A DNA stretch of 64,000 bases, from assembly GCA_026991575.1 (NCBI GenBank), contig JALXBF010000179.1, forward strand, positions 1-64,000, written 5' to 3'. The notes below the pieces were generated by a model that was given only the letters and a program-made list of their open reading frames with translations, was not told the DNA's origin and did no database searches. Both the position numbers and the translations under genes were made by a program. Source of the DNA: Planctomycetota bacterium (GTDB lineage Bacteria > Planctomycetota > Planctomycetia > JALXBF01). Positions 1 to 7,939 of the stretch are shown piece after piece. Each line of letters begins with the position of its first letter. Position 1 is the stretch's first letter.

Positions 1-261
1 CGGCTAGCCTGGTTCGAACAGCCCATGAACCCGCGTCAGCCCTGGCGACGCCATGACATCAGTCGTCGCCGCCGCGGCATGTTTGACATGTTCATCCCAG
101 CGGATCTCAACGGCGACGGTCTCGTCGACTTTCTCACGACGCGAGGAAACAGTGGCACATATGACGGCGTCATCTGGCTGGAACAACGCCGCAGCCGCAT
201 GCCCGGACCGGCGTTCCTGCGAGCGCGTCCGGTGGACAGCGCCGAGGTGCCCCTGCCCTAG
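1..261 (+). CDS. C-terminal end of an FG-GAP/VCBS repeat protein (partial)
   Basis: The reading frame is open from the first base of the window and stops at 259-261, so only the last 86 residues are visible. The stretch DLNGDGLVDFLTTRG is a Ca-binding DxNxDGxxD loop of the kind found in FG-GAP/VCBS beta-propeller blades, and it is followed by a short blade-like strand ending in VIWLEQ. Proteins of this family are usually secreted, and in planctomycetes they are often very large. The Arg-rich last 25 residues do not look like another blade. The family assignment rests on this single blade, so substrate and role cannot be given. Confidence 0.6.
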   Translation, partial: RLAWFEQPMNPRQPWRRHDISRRRRGMFDMFIPADLNGDGLVDFLTTRGNSGTYDGVIWLEQRRSRMPGPAFLRARPVDSAEVPLP

Positions 262-333
262 AAGCCAGCGCTGTCAGGCAGCTCCAAGGTAGCGATAGCG
301 ACCTCATCAAGAGAAACGCAGGAGGAATGCCCG

Positions 334-1962
334 GTGGCAAAATTGTTGCGTGGACTGCTCGGCCTGGTCGCCTGCGGTTGGCTGCTGCCCAGCGTTGTCC
401 AGGGCTTCGACCTGGATCAACTCCCACGCATGAAAGAGCGATATCAGTTCTGGCGTCGCGGCCAGTACGCGGTACTGGTAAGCAAGGCGGCATTCGGTAA
501 GGGCGCGGGCACCGTGCCGACTTACGTGCGCGTTTCCATGTACCTGGCCACATCTCGCTCGTACGACCGAGTCTTTTACCTGCACGCGCGCACACCGCTG
601 GAAGTCCAAGACAGCGGCCGCGCCGTGCGGCTCAGCTGGTGCGATTCCCGTACGAACACGCGCGAACGGCTGCGACTAACAGCGGCTGGGGTCACCTACG
701 AGCTAGAACGCCGCTGGCCCGAAGGAGGTTCCGGAACCCTCTGCCAGGTGATGCTCGACCCAATCCGCTTCGACGGCGCAACCGCGTACGAAGTACGTGA
801 TCAGCGGGTCAGACGGTACAGGCTATGGCCGGACCAGGTGGCCCTCCGCCCGGTGACGGTGACTCGTTCCGAGCTATCCGGCATTGTCGGCGGTCCCCCG
901 CGAGGGGGAGCACCAACGCTAGTTGTGACGTCCGAGGATGGGCTCACGGTGATATGGGAAACAGTGCTGCGCCACCAGGGCATTAAGCGGCTGCTCTCGC
1001 CCGCAGTTGCGCTCCTGGGTATCGGGCCCGGCTCGGCAGCCTACCGGCTGTATAACGCGGCACCGGAAGTTGAGCCGGGAGGCTGGGTTGAATTGGCCAT
1101 GCGGATCCGGTTCCGGGTGACCGAGGAGTACCCCCGGCAGCCGGTCCGAGCGACGAAACTTCAGCTCTTTGATTCGCACGTCCACGTCGCCGTTGACACT
1201 GATGTGCGCGATTCGGTGCTCATGGCACGGAAGCACGGGTTCCGCTATGGCCTCTTGGCGATCCTCTTCGATGAGGGGCCGTACCGGCGACGCTTCGAGG
1301 GAAACGATCCGGTGCTCGCCCTGGCGAGGCGCTACCCGGACGTGTTTGTGCCGTTCGGGCTGATCCAGCTGAATGAACACGGCTATCCGGGTTTTCGCCG
1401 TCGTGGACCCGACGGACCGTCTGACATTCGACAATTGTGGCGCGCCGGTTTTCGTGGACTGAAGACGTTGGAGAAGTGGAGTGAGGTGTGCGTCGATTCT
1501 CCTCGCTTTGACGCGCTCTACCGCGAGGCTGAGCGATTGGGTATGCCGATCGTTTTCCACACGAACCCCGAGGGCACCGGATCGAGCTGCACCCGCGTGG
1601 CCAACGTAGCACGCAAGTTTCCTCGGCTTAACGTTATCATGGCGCACCTCCACGACGAGGAGCAGTTTTGGAAGATCGTTCCACAGCTTGAGCTACTGCC
1701 AAACTTGTACATCCAGCACATGCATCTAGATCACTGTCGCCTGGCAACGGGCGAGACGGCTCTTGAGGTGCTGGTCGAAAGGGGATTAGCCAACAAGATT
1801 GTGTTCGGCAGCGACATGCAGGTGGACCATTCGGTGGCGTTGGCCCAGATGTATCAGTTCCGCCGTCGGTTGCGCGAGCTCGGGGTCGATGAACCGACCG
1901 TCCAGAACATCCTATGGCGGACAATGGCCAGGATCGTTCCCGGAAACCCCGCCGGACCGTGA
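334..1962 (+). CDS. Secreted amidohydrolase-family protein with an unknown N-terminal domain
   Basis: 542 residues. The GTG start at 334 is preceded by GGAGGA at 321-326, and the first 24 residues form a signal peptide (hydrophobic GLLGLVACGWLLPSVV). Residues about 276-540 match the amidohydrolase-2 TIM-barrel family: HVH at 282-284 (metal ligands), the FHTNPEG strand with His409, the MAHLHD strand (His438, His440) and FGSD with Asp494. Metal-dependent hydrolysis or decarboxylation is therefore likely; the substrate is unknown. Residues 30-275 are rich in predicted beta strands and I do not recognise them; they resemble a beta-sandwich accessory or carbohydrate-binding domain. The gene stands alone, with a hairpin directly after the stop. 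The barrel call is secure, the N-terminal half is not. Confidence 0.8.
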   Translation: MAKLLRGLLGLVACGWLLPSVVQGFDLDQLPRMKERYQFWRRGQYAVLVSKAAFGKGAGTVPTYVRVSMYLATSRSYDRVFYLHARTPLEVQDSGRAVRLSWCDSRTNTRERLRLTAAGVTYELERRWPEGGSGTLCQVMLDPIRFDGATAYEVRDQRVRRYRLWPDQVALRPVTVTRSELSGIVGGPPRGGAPTLVVTSEDGLTVIWETVLRHQGIKRLLSPAVALLGIGPGSAAYRLYNAAPEVEPGGWVELAMRIRFRVTEEYPRQPVRATKLQLFDSHVHVAVDTDVRDSVLMARKHGFRYGLLAILFDEGPYRRRFEGNDPVLALARRYPDVFVPFGLIQLNEHGYPGFRRRGPDGPSDIRQLWRAGFRGLKTLEKWSEVCVDSPRFDALYREAERLGMPIVFHTNPEGTGSSCTRVANVARKFPRLNVIMAHLHDEEQFWKIVPQLELLPNLYIQHMHLDHCRLATGETALEVLVERGLANKIVFGSDMQVDHSVALAQMYQFRRRLRELGVDEPTVQNILWRTMARIVPGNPAGP

Positions 1963-1988
1963 GCGCGGTAGTGCGGATGCTGCCGCGC
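1963..1988 (+). terminator. Hairpin after the amidohydrolase gene
   Basis: GCGCGGTAG (1963-1971) pairs with CTGCCGCGC (1980-1988), a 9-bp stem with one G-U pair and an 8-base loop, starting at the base after the TGA stop. No T-run follows, so termination is inferred from position and stem strength. Confidence 0.4.
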
Positions 1989-3009
1989 TGCCGAAACTTC
2001 GGCGTAACGGTGCCATGCGGCGCGGCGTACTGTTCCGGCCCCGGCTGACGCGGGGGACACCCTGCGCGACAACTGGCAAGCAGCTTGGTGGAGCTGGGGC
2101 TTTGTCTGACCTGGGCTCCCGGCGGGAGCCACAGACACTTGAGTCCTTGCTGCCAGTGACGCGAGGGCCAGCGCCTATGCGGCCATCGATGGCGAAGTGA
2201 AGACCGGGCAAGAGTCGCTGCTACCCTGCCTTTCCGAGCATACTGGACGGCCCACTCCGCTGCGGCCAACCGGCACTGCGACGGTCGCCGGGCTGCCGGA
2301 AATGCGTGCCCGTCGCCGGAGGGTGTCCGTTCGTAGGCCGGGGGTGGGCCAGTATGCGTCGGGTTGGACTGCAGCGATTGCTGCCGGCCGGGGCCGGGCA
2401 CGGCGCACCACAGACGGCGCTGTCGCCGAAACACGCCCGAATCCCGGTTCGCACCGGCAACAGGACCGTGACAACGACGTGTGTGCAATACATCCACGTC
2501 TGGCGCCTAAGGCGGACCAGAACCCCCGGGTTCAGCGCCGTCCAGAGCAAGAGGGGAACCGTGCACACCAACTGCAAAGACCGTTATGACCCCTCGTCCA
2601 ACGTACCCTGTCCTCGCAAGGCTGACGCACCTGGACCGGGGTACCGAGGCTGTGGTGAGGGGTTCCATTAGGGATGAGGTGATGGCAGACTGTCTGGGAC
2701 TGAGGAGTGCAGGACCGAGGACGGCGGAGAAATGCCATGGCCTGGATGGTGAGAATTCACCTGAACGGGTATTTGTCAAGGGCGTCGAACCCACGGCGGC
2801 ACCGGCTCCGGCAGAGATCCGCGTGCGCTACCTGGCTGGCGAAGCACCAGGACGATCGCGATGGTGACAACGGAGACGGTTTACAAGTGGTCCAGGCGGC
2901 GGACAGGGCAGGTACGGTGGTACATATGCAGCGGCAAGCCGGATGCTGAGCTCCATGCGAAAGCGATTCGGAAGCACTGCTCGACGAGAACCAGTTACAC
3001 CTGGATGCT
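1989..3009. other. About 1 kb with no convincing gene
   Basis: All six frames are short or have random-looking Arg/Pro/Ser/Cys-rich composition. No motif, signal peptide or well-placed ribosome-binding site was found. The right-hand part, from about 2861, has protein-like stretches in two different frames and may be the remains of a small gene (see the next entry). Confidence 0.4.
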
Positions 3010-3192
3010 TTGCTTCGGGAGGACCAGGTGCACATTCGGGATCTGGTGTCAGCACAGGACATGGCACTACCAAACGGCCTCACCCTGTCCTTACTCCGAA
3101 GTGCCCTTGGTTTCGAGGAAAGCATTGACTTGATCCGCTTACGACTCTTGTCCGACCGAGCCATCTGCTTGAACTGCTCCGGACGGCCTTGA
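3010..3192 (+). CDS. Possible small ORF or frameshifted gene remnant
   Basis: A TTG-started frame of 60 residues ending in a TGA. The frame stays open back to 2950 and reads like real protein: helix-rich, acidic and basic residues balanced, for example ALLREDQVHIRDLVSAQD, with two Cys near the end (CLNC). Immediately upstream, frame 2 (about 2861-2975) also reads like protein (VRWYICSGKPDAELHAKAIR). A single indel near 2960-2975 would join the two into a roughly 110-residue product. There is no recognisable domain and no good ribosome-binding site. It may equally be chance. Confidence 0.2.
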   Translation: MLREDQVHIRDLVSAQDMALPNGLTLSLLRSALGFEESIDLIRLRLLSDRAICLNCSGRP

Positions 3193-3285
3193 TCCCACGA
3201 CTTGGTGTGCGTCAGCTATGGGGCTTCCTGCACGTTCAGAAACGGACTACGGCATTGCCAGTCGTACGAGACGGCAAGTCACAAC

Positions 3286-5250
3286 CTATGGACCTTCCAG
3301 GAGAATGAGCTCTCCGGACGTCAGGCCCACGACGATCAGCTTTCCGTCTGCTGCGATCTGTGCTGCTGTTACGTAGGGCTTGCCCGCGGACCAAAAGGCG
3401 GTTACTGGCCGGTTATCATAGCCGACGGCAAACTCGGTGCCAGCGCCTGCGGCAGCCGCGACGGTACCGTCACGCAGGGTACGCGCAGCAAGCAGCCGAG
3501 CTCGGTACCCCATTGCTATGTCACTGCGATGGAACTGGATCTCGATGTCCGTTGCGTTGTTTCCGTTGTCGTCGTCTGTCAGGCGGCTGCAGAGCAAGGT
3601 GCGAGCATCGTACATTGCTGTGGCGTCGAACGCAGTCAGGTACCAAGGGGGAGCAGCCACCAGATCGCGGCCGCCCTGTTCGGTCCCGTAGCACGTCACA
3701 CGGCCGCTCTTGTAGCGGTACCAGTGGATGCGGCCTCGGGCGTCAAGTGCGGCAAAGCTTTCTGGGCTTGCCGCGGCGAGCTGCACCACAGGAACCGTTC
3801 CCAGCGCGTGGCTAGCGATGCGGCGAAGGACGGGTGATCGGGTCGCATCGTAGTGGAAAAGCCTAACTACCGCTTTCTTCGCATCCTGCTTGTGATATGC
3901 GACTGCAAGCATTGCCGGGCTGCGGCGAAGCCATGCAACCGCCGTGATCTGGGCCCCATGGCAGGGCGGTATGGTGCCAAGCGTGTGAAGGCCGTCCGGC
4001 TGGACGCGCGCGACTTCGATCCCGCAGTCTCCGCGCACATAGGCCACCAGCTCATGTTGGGGATCGTACGACACCAGCGGCAACCGTGGGCAGCGCTCCA
4101 GAAACCGATGGGCCACCACCTTTCCACGCACCCGGTCCCAGACGAGCAACTGGTGCGCGTCGGCGGACAGAATCCGGGAACCGTCCCGCGTCAGCGAAAC
4201 CCAGTGCACGGGCGCACTGTGACCGACCGCTTCCGTTGCAGGTTCGCATGCACGTCGAGCCGTCGCACCCACAGCAAACCAGAGCTCGGCCGGCTGAAGC
4301 GTTGGCACAACATCCACGGTGACCGGACGGATCAGGCAGCGATGCACAACGGGGAGAGCCCTCAGGACCGGAGGGGCGCCCAGCTTCAGGTACGCCAGGC
4401 CATCCCGGCCCGAGCGGCCACGTAGCGCCAGCACGACACCTTCGGCCTTGACGCGCAGCACCCTGGCTGGAGCCGGAAGTGGCGTCCGGTGGACCACCCC
4501 TTCGGCCAGGTCGAGTACGTACGCGTGCGACCCCGCTAGGGACACTGCATGACCGGACAACAGCGCATAGTCGTCGCCGGTTGGCAACTTGTCCACGCGT
4601 ATCCACTGGTCCCCTGTCCACGCCTCGATCTGGCCGCCACTCGTGACGATTGCCGGCTGCCCGCGTACAAAGCCCACCGCTGAGACCGTGTGCGGCGTCC
4701 GTAGCACGCGGGCACCGGCTCTGCCGAGCTCGATTGATAGGAGGATCCCAGCTGGCGTCCACGCAACCACGTGCCGACCGTCCGCCTGGACGTCGCGAAC
4801 CGGCAACGCCGAAAGCTTCTGGGCCTTCCCTTTGTCCAGACGCAACTCCCAAAGTCCCGTGTCGGCTCCCACGATCAGGTGGCACTGGTTGTCGCAGAAT
4901 AAGAAGCTACTCACGTCGCCTGGGCCGATAGTCGCCTGTGTGACCAGTCTTCGACTGGCACGACGCCAGACGAGAACGTGCCCCCCAGTGTCGACGACTG
5001 CCACTAGATCACGCGTGACACAAAGGGCCTGAATGGGTGCGTAACCGCGAAACGCAGAACCTCCCAGCAGGGCGCGCTTCTCCAAGTGCACGGATCGCGG
5101 TGAGGCGGGCTGGTCTGCGTGCGGGGTGAACAAAGCCATCACGAGCAGCACACAACCGGCAAAGCAGCCGGACAGGCCTATCCGTTCCAGACCAGGGCGT
5201 AGAACCTGACGCCGGCACAGAAGTAGCGGACTACCTGTTGTTCGCTTCAT
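3286..5250 (-). CDS. Secreted or membrane-anchored WD40-like beta-propeller protein
   Basis: 654 residues, ATG start. The N-terminus has a basic stretch and a hydrophobic segment (GCFAGCVLLVMALF, about residues 29-42), giving a signal peptide or anchor. The rest is a series of blade-like repeats with WD40/quinoprotein features: LVAVVDTGGHVLVWRR, a VHWVSLTRDGSRILSADAHQLLVWDRV blade near residue 350, and similar units to the C-terminus. No catalytic motif is visible, so a binding or scaffold role is likely. The start lies inside the end of the upstream propeller gene (20-base overlap, 5231-5250), which points to translational coupling. Partner and function are unknown. Confidence 0.65.
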   Translation of the reverse strand: MKRTTGSPLLLCRRQVLRPGLERIGLSGCFAGCVLLVMALFTPHADQPASPRSVHLEKRALLGGSAFRGYAPIQALCVTRDLVAVVDTGGHVLVWRRASRRLVTQATIGPGDVSSFLFCDNQCHLIVGADTGLWELRLDKGKAQKLSALPVRDVQADGRHVVAWTPAGILLSIELGRAGARVLRTPHTVSAVGFVRGQPAIVTSGGQIEAWTGDQWIRVDKLPTGDDYALLSGHAVSLAGSHAYVLDLAEGVVHRTPLPAPARVLRVKAEGVVLALRGRSGRDGLAYLKLGAPPVLRALPVVHRCLIRPVTVDVVPTLQPAELWFAVGATARRACEPATEAVGHSAPVHWVSLTRDGSRILSADAHQLLVWDRVRGKVVAHRFLERCPRLPLVSYDPQHELVAYVRGDCGIEVARVQPDGLHTLGTIPPCHGAQITAVAWLRRSPAMLAVAYHKQDAKKAVVRLFHYDATRSPVLRRIASHALGTVPVVQLAAASPESFAALDARGRIHWYRYKSGRVTCYGTEQGGRDLVAAPPWYLTAFDATAMYDARTLLCSRLTDDDNGNNATDIEIQFHRSDIAMGYRARLLAARTLRDGTVAAAAGAGTEFAVGYDNRPVTAFWSAGKPYVTAAQIAADGKLIVVGLTSGELILLEGP

Positions 5251-7939
5251 AAGGTTTCACCGCCACCCATTTCGGCTCGTAGGTGTCCGGTCGCACCGGC
5301 AGGTCGCCTTCCAGTGCATAAACTGACCAGTTCACGGCGTCCGCTAGCCCGCGGTAATACGCGCCCTTTCGGGGGTCGATGCGCTCTGCGGCCCAGGGAG
5401 ACCACAGAAACACAGTGCCCTCATGCGCACCAAACGCAGCCACCAGCCTACCGAGCATTCCCGCGCCGCAGTCCGGAAGGGCCGCGCGGCTGAGTACGAC
5501 CTTGGGGTCTTCATCGGGATCACTCTGCAACATAGGGCCTACGATGTGAATCTCAACCGGCCGTCCGAACCGCCTCATGGCGTTGGCCATTGCCTGGAGC
5601 GGCAGGATCGTGTCAACCGGGAAGGTCAGTGTCGTATGAGCGGTCGAACTTCGTAAGTAGTTCAAAGTATTTCTTACCGCTACAGGTAGCGATACTGACG
5701 AGGCAAGACGGTCATAGCTCGACGCTGCGTACAGTACCCAGCGAACCTTGCGCTTCGGCTCTACCGGAGGGCGACGTGGCCTATCAACCGGGCCGTGCCG
5801 ATCGCAATTGAATGTTCGCGTCTCAATCGTCCCGTCTGCCAACCCCCTGGCAATGCAGCGGTTTGACACGAACTGGGCCGGGCCGGCTTGAGAATTGCGA
5901 TCTGCCCACGCGTGGCAGCGTTCCGCGTCAGCAATTCCATATACATCGTATACCCAACCGCCTCGTTCCATGCGGGTCGACCAGACCAAGTGGCGACGGT
6001 CAGGAGAGATGTCAACTGCGGAGAGCGAAACGGGGCTCGTCCGGAAGCCGCCGTAAGCGATGGGCATGCGGCTCGCAGTGTCCCACACCTCGAAGTGAGC
6101 CGAATCCATAGCCAGCCCCGATCCCTTGGTACCGAGTGCCACCATCTTGCCGCACGCGTCCAGCCAAGTAGCCCATCCCATCGAAGGGATCTCCCAGATG
6201 GGGCTGTCCTTCCCGATGCGGGCAACGCTGACAACGGCGTCGTCGATGTGACCACCCAAGAACGCTACCGTATCCTTGTCGACCAGAGCGGTCATGTACA
6301 AGGCAAGGATTTGGTGCTCGCGGAAACCTGTCACTGAGAACGTCCCACGGGTTGGCCCTGCTTGTGGGTCGAGAGGCTTCCAAGTGCCCCATAGGCGGAA
6401 GCGCGACCCAGGATCACGCTGGAAAACCAGGGCCTGCCTATCGTGAACCGGGACCTCACGGTACAGGCGGTCCTGTAAACCTTGCGCCGTAGCCGGCCGC
6501 TGAGTCACCTGCCCTGTACGCAGGTCTATCCGGTATAGGACACGGCGAGTTCCACACCAGACCGCACCAGCGGGATGGTCGACGCCCCACCAACGTACGC
6601 CAAGGAGGCTCCGGATCAGACACCCGTCCGATCGACTCCAAACGCGGACGAGGCCTCGCTCTGCTGTTACCAGGCATGCCTGCGAGGCTGCCACGGCCAG
6701 GGGAATGCCAAAGTGTGCGCTGGGTCCGACCAATTCTCCCGTGCGCGGGGACAACAGCGCAACCCCTCGCTCGGTCCGGGCGACCACGCAGTCAGGCCCA
6801 ACCCCTACTAACCCATCAACCTCAGGCACATCGACTTGCCACAGCATGGCGCCCGAATCCCGATCGATTGCGGCGACGGTGCTCAAGTCGCGCACCTCGT
6901 ACAACAACAGAGGACTAGTGGTGACGCGGTCCAGCCACACAGCAAGCCTTCCGCCTAGACGGAGTTCCGACTCGCGGGATTCCGGTCCAGGAAGCGTTCT
7001 AGCCCAGTCGAGGTGCCAGTTGCCGGCATGAACGCTCCACTGTTGCCAGCTCTGGCCATCGTAGAAGACGAGACTCGTCCCTTCGGCTTCGATCGCCCCG
7101 CATAGAGCCTCGGTCGGGTATTCCCAAACGGTTTCCCGTTTTCCCGTGTCTAGGTTGCACGACAGTAGCTGCGTCCGGCGACCGGCTACAAGCACGATAG
7201 CCGTAGCTGGGCCGCGCCAGCGTGCATCCAGCACGCGGCCGCGCACCTGGAACGCGCGCAAGTCGATCTGACCAGAGGGGGCAACGGTGACGTGAACCAC
7301 TGAATGGGAGGCTTCTTTCGCACCCGGTTGCGCGCACCAGTAAAACAGCACCGCCCCATCCCGTGCCGGCCGCGTCTCCAGCCGGTGCCGCAGGTCACCG
7401 ACACATCTGGGCTGAGGAATAGAAGCGAGTGCCCGTACCGGCACCTGGCGCTCGGCACCGGTGCCGAGTTCAACGCTGACGACCCTGGCAGTCGGTGCTC
7501 CTCGGCGGCGCAACAGCAGCCACAGGCGGCCCGCCCCCGTGATCGATCGGCATAAGGCAACGTCGATGTCATCAGCACTCCACTCTTGTTCCTCTTCGGT
7601 AAGCTGAAGCGATACCGAGAAAGCGGATCTGGCGCCCCTGCGCGGGTGCAGCAAGCTTGCCACCCGCTGTGCCCGCACGACCACTCGGTCCGTTGCTTCA
7701 GGGAGCGCTTGCACAAGCACCAGGCGGTCACCTTCCAGCCACGCACCCAAGACGTGGCCAGCGGGCGTTGCCGCTTCGCCGTAGCGCCGAACAGACGGCA
7801 ACTCGTCTGCCCCGAGGGCGGAAAACGGCCCGCTGAGCAGCAAGGCTCCGGTCAGGGACACCAGTGCCCAGCAGACAAGCGCCAAGCCTGCGCTTGGCCT
7901 ACCGCTTGTGCTCTGATTTCTTGGGCGACTCCGGCACAT
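5231..7939 (-). CDS. Secreted quinoprotein-like beta-propeller protein with a distinct C-terminal domain
   Basis: 902 residues from the ATG at 7939, which gives a clean signal peptide (LALVCWALVSLTGALLLSG, then a probable cut near ALGA). The frame stays open 50 codons further upstream, but that part is basic and unlike coding sequence. Most of the protein is repeated beta strands of the PQQ/WD40 propeller type (GAMLWQVDVPEVDGLVGVG; TGQVTQRPAT; SAVDISPDRRHLVWS). The last ~170 residues, from KVRWVLYAASSYDRL, alternate strands and helices (PVEIHIVGPML; GTVFLWSPW) like a Rossmann or von Willebrand A-type fold, without a clear metal site. The start overlaps the end of the RHS gene and the end overlaps the next propeller gene, so the three form a tight set. 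Confidence 0.65.
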   Translation of the reverse strand: MCRSRPRNQSTSGRPSAGLALVCWALVSLTGALLLSGPFSALGADELPSVRRYGEAATPAGHVLGAWLEGDRLVLVQALPEATDRVVVRAQRVASLLHPRRGARSAFSVSLQLTEEEQEWSADDIDVALCRSITGAGRLWLLLRRRGAPTARVVSVELGTGAERQVPVRALASIPQPRCVGDLRHRLETRPARDGAVLFYWCAQPGAKEASHSVVHVTVAPSGQIDLRAFQVRGRVLDARWRGPATAIVLVAGRRTQLLSCNLDTGKRETVWEYPTEALCGAIEAEGTSLVFYDGQSWQQWSVHAGNWHLDWARTLPGPESRESELRLGGRLAVWLDRVTTSPLLLYEVRDLSTVAAIDRDSGAMLWQVDVPEVDGLVGVGPDCVVARTERGVALLSPRTGELVGPSAHFGIPLAVAASQACLVTAERGLVRVWSRSDGCLIRSLLGVRWWGVDHPAGAVWCGTRRVLYRIDLRTGQVTQRPATAQGLQDRLYREVPVHDRQALVFQRDPGSRFRLWGTWKPLDPQAGPTRGTFSVTGFREHQILALYMTALVDKDTVAFLGGHIDDAVVSVARIGKDSPIWEIPSMGWATWLDACGKMVALGTKGSGLAMDSAHFEVWDTASRMPIAYGGFRTSPVSLSAVDISPDRRHLVWSTRMERGGWVYDVYGIADAERCHAWADRNSQAGPAQFVSNRCIARGLADGTIETRTFNCDRHGPVDRPRRPPVEPKRKVRWVLYAASSYDRLASSVSLPVAVRNTLNYLRSSTAHTTLTFPVDTILPLQAMANAMRRFGRPVEIHIVGPMLQSDPDEDPKVVLSRAALPDCGAGMLGRLVAAFGAHEGTVFLWSPWAAERIDPRKGAYYRGLADAVNWSVYALEGDLPVRPDTYEPKWVAVKPYEANNR

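Noticed and set aside
1637-2497. Minus-strand open frame of 286 codons
   Set aside because: Overlaps the certain amidohydrolase and has an Arg/Pro/Ser-rich shadow composition.
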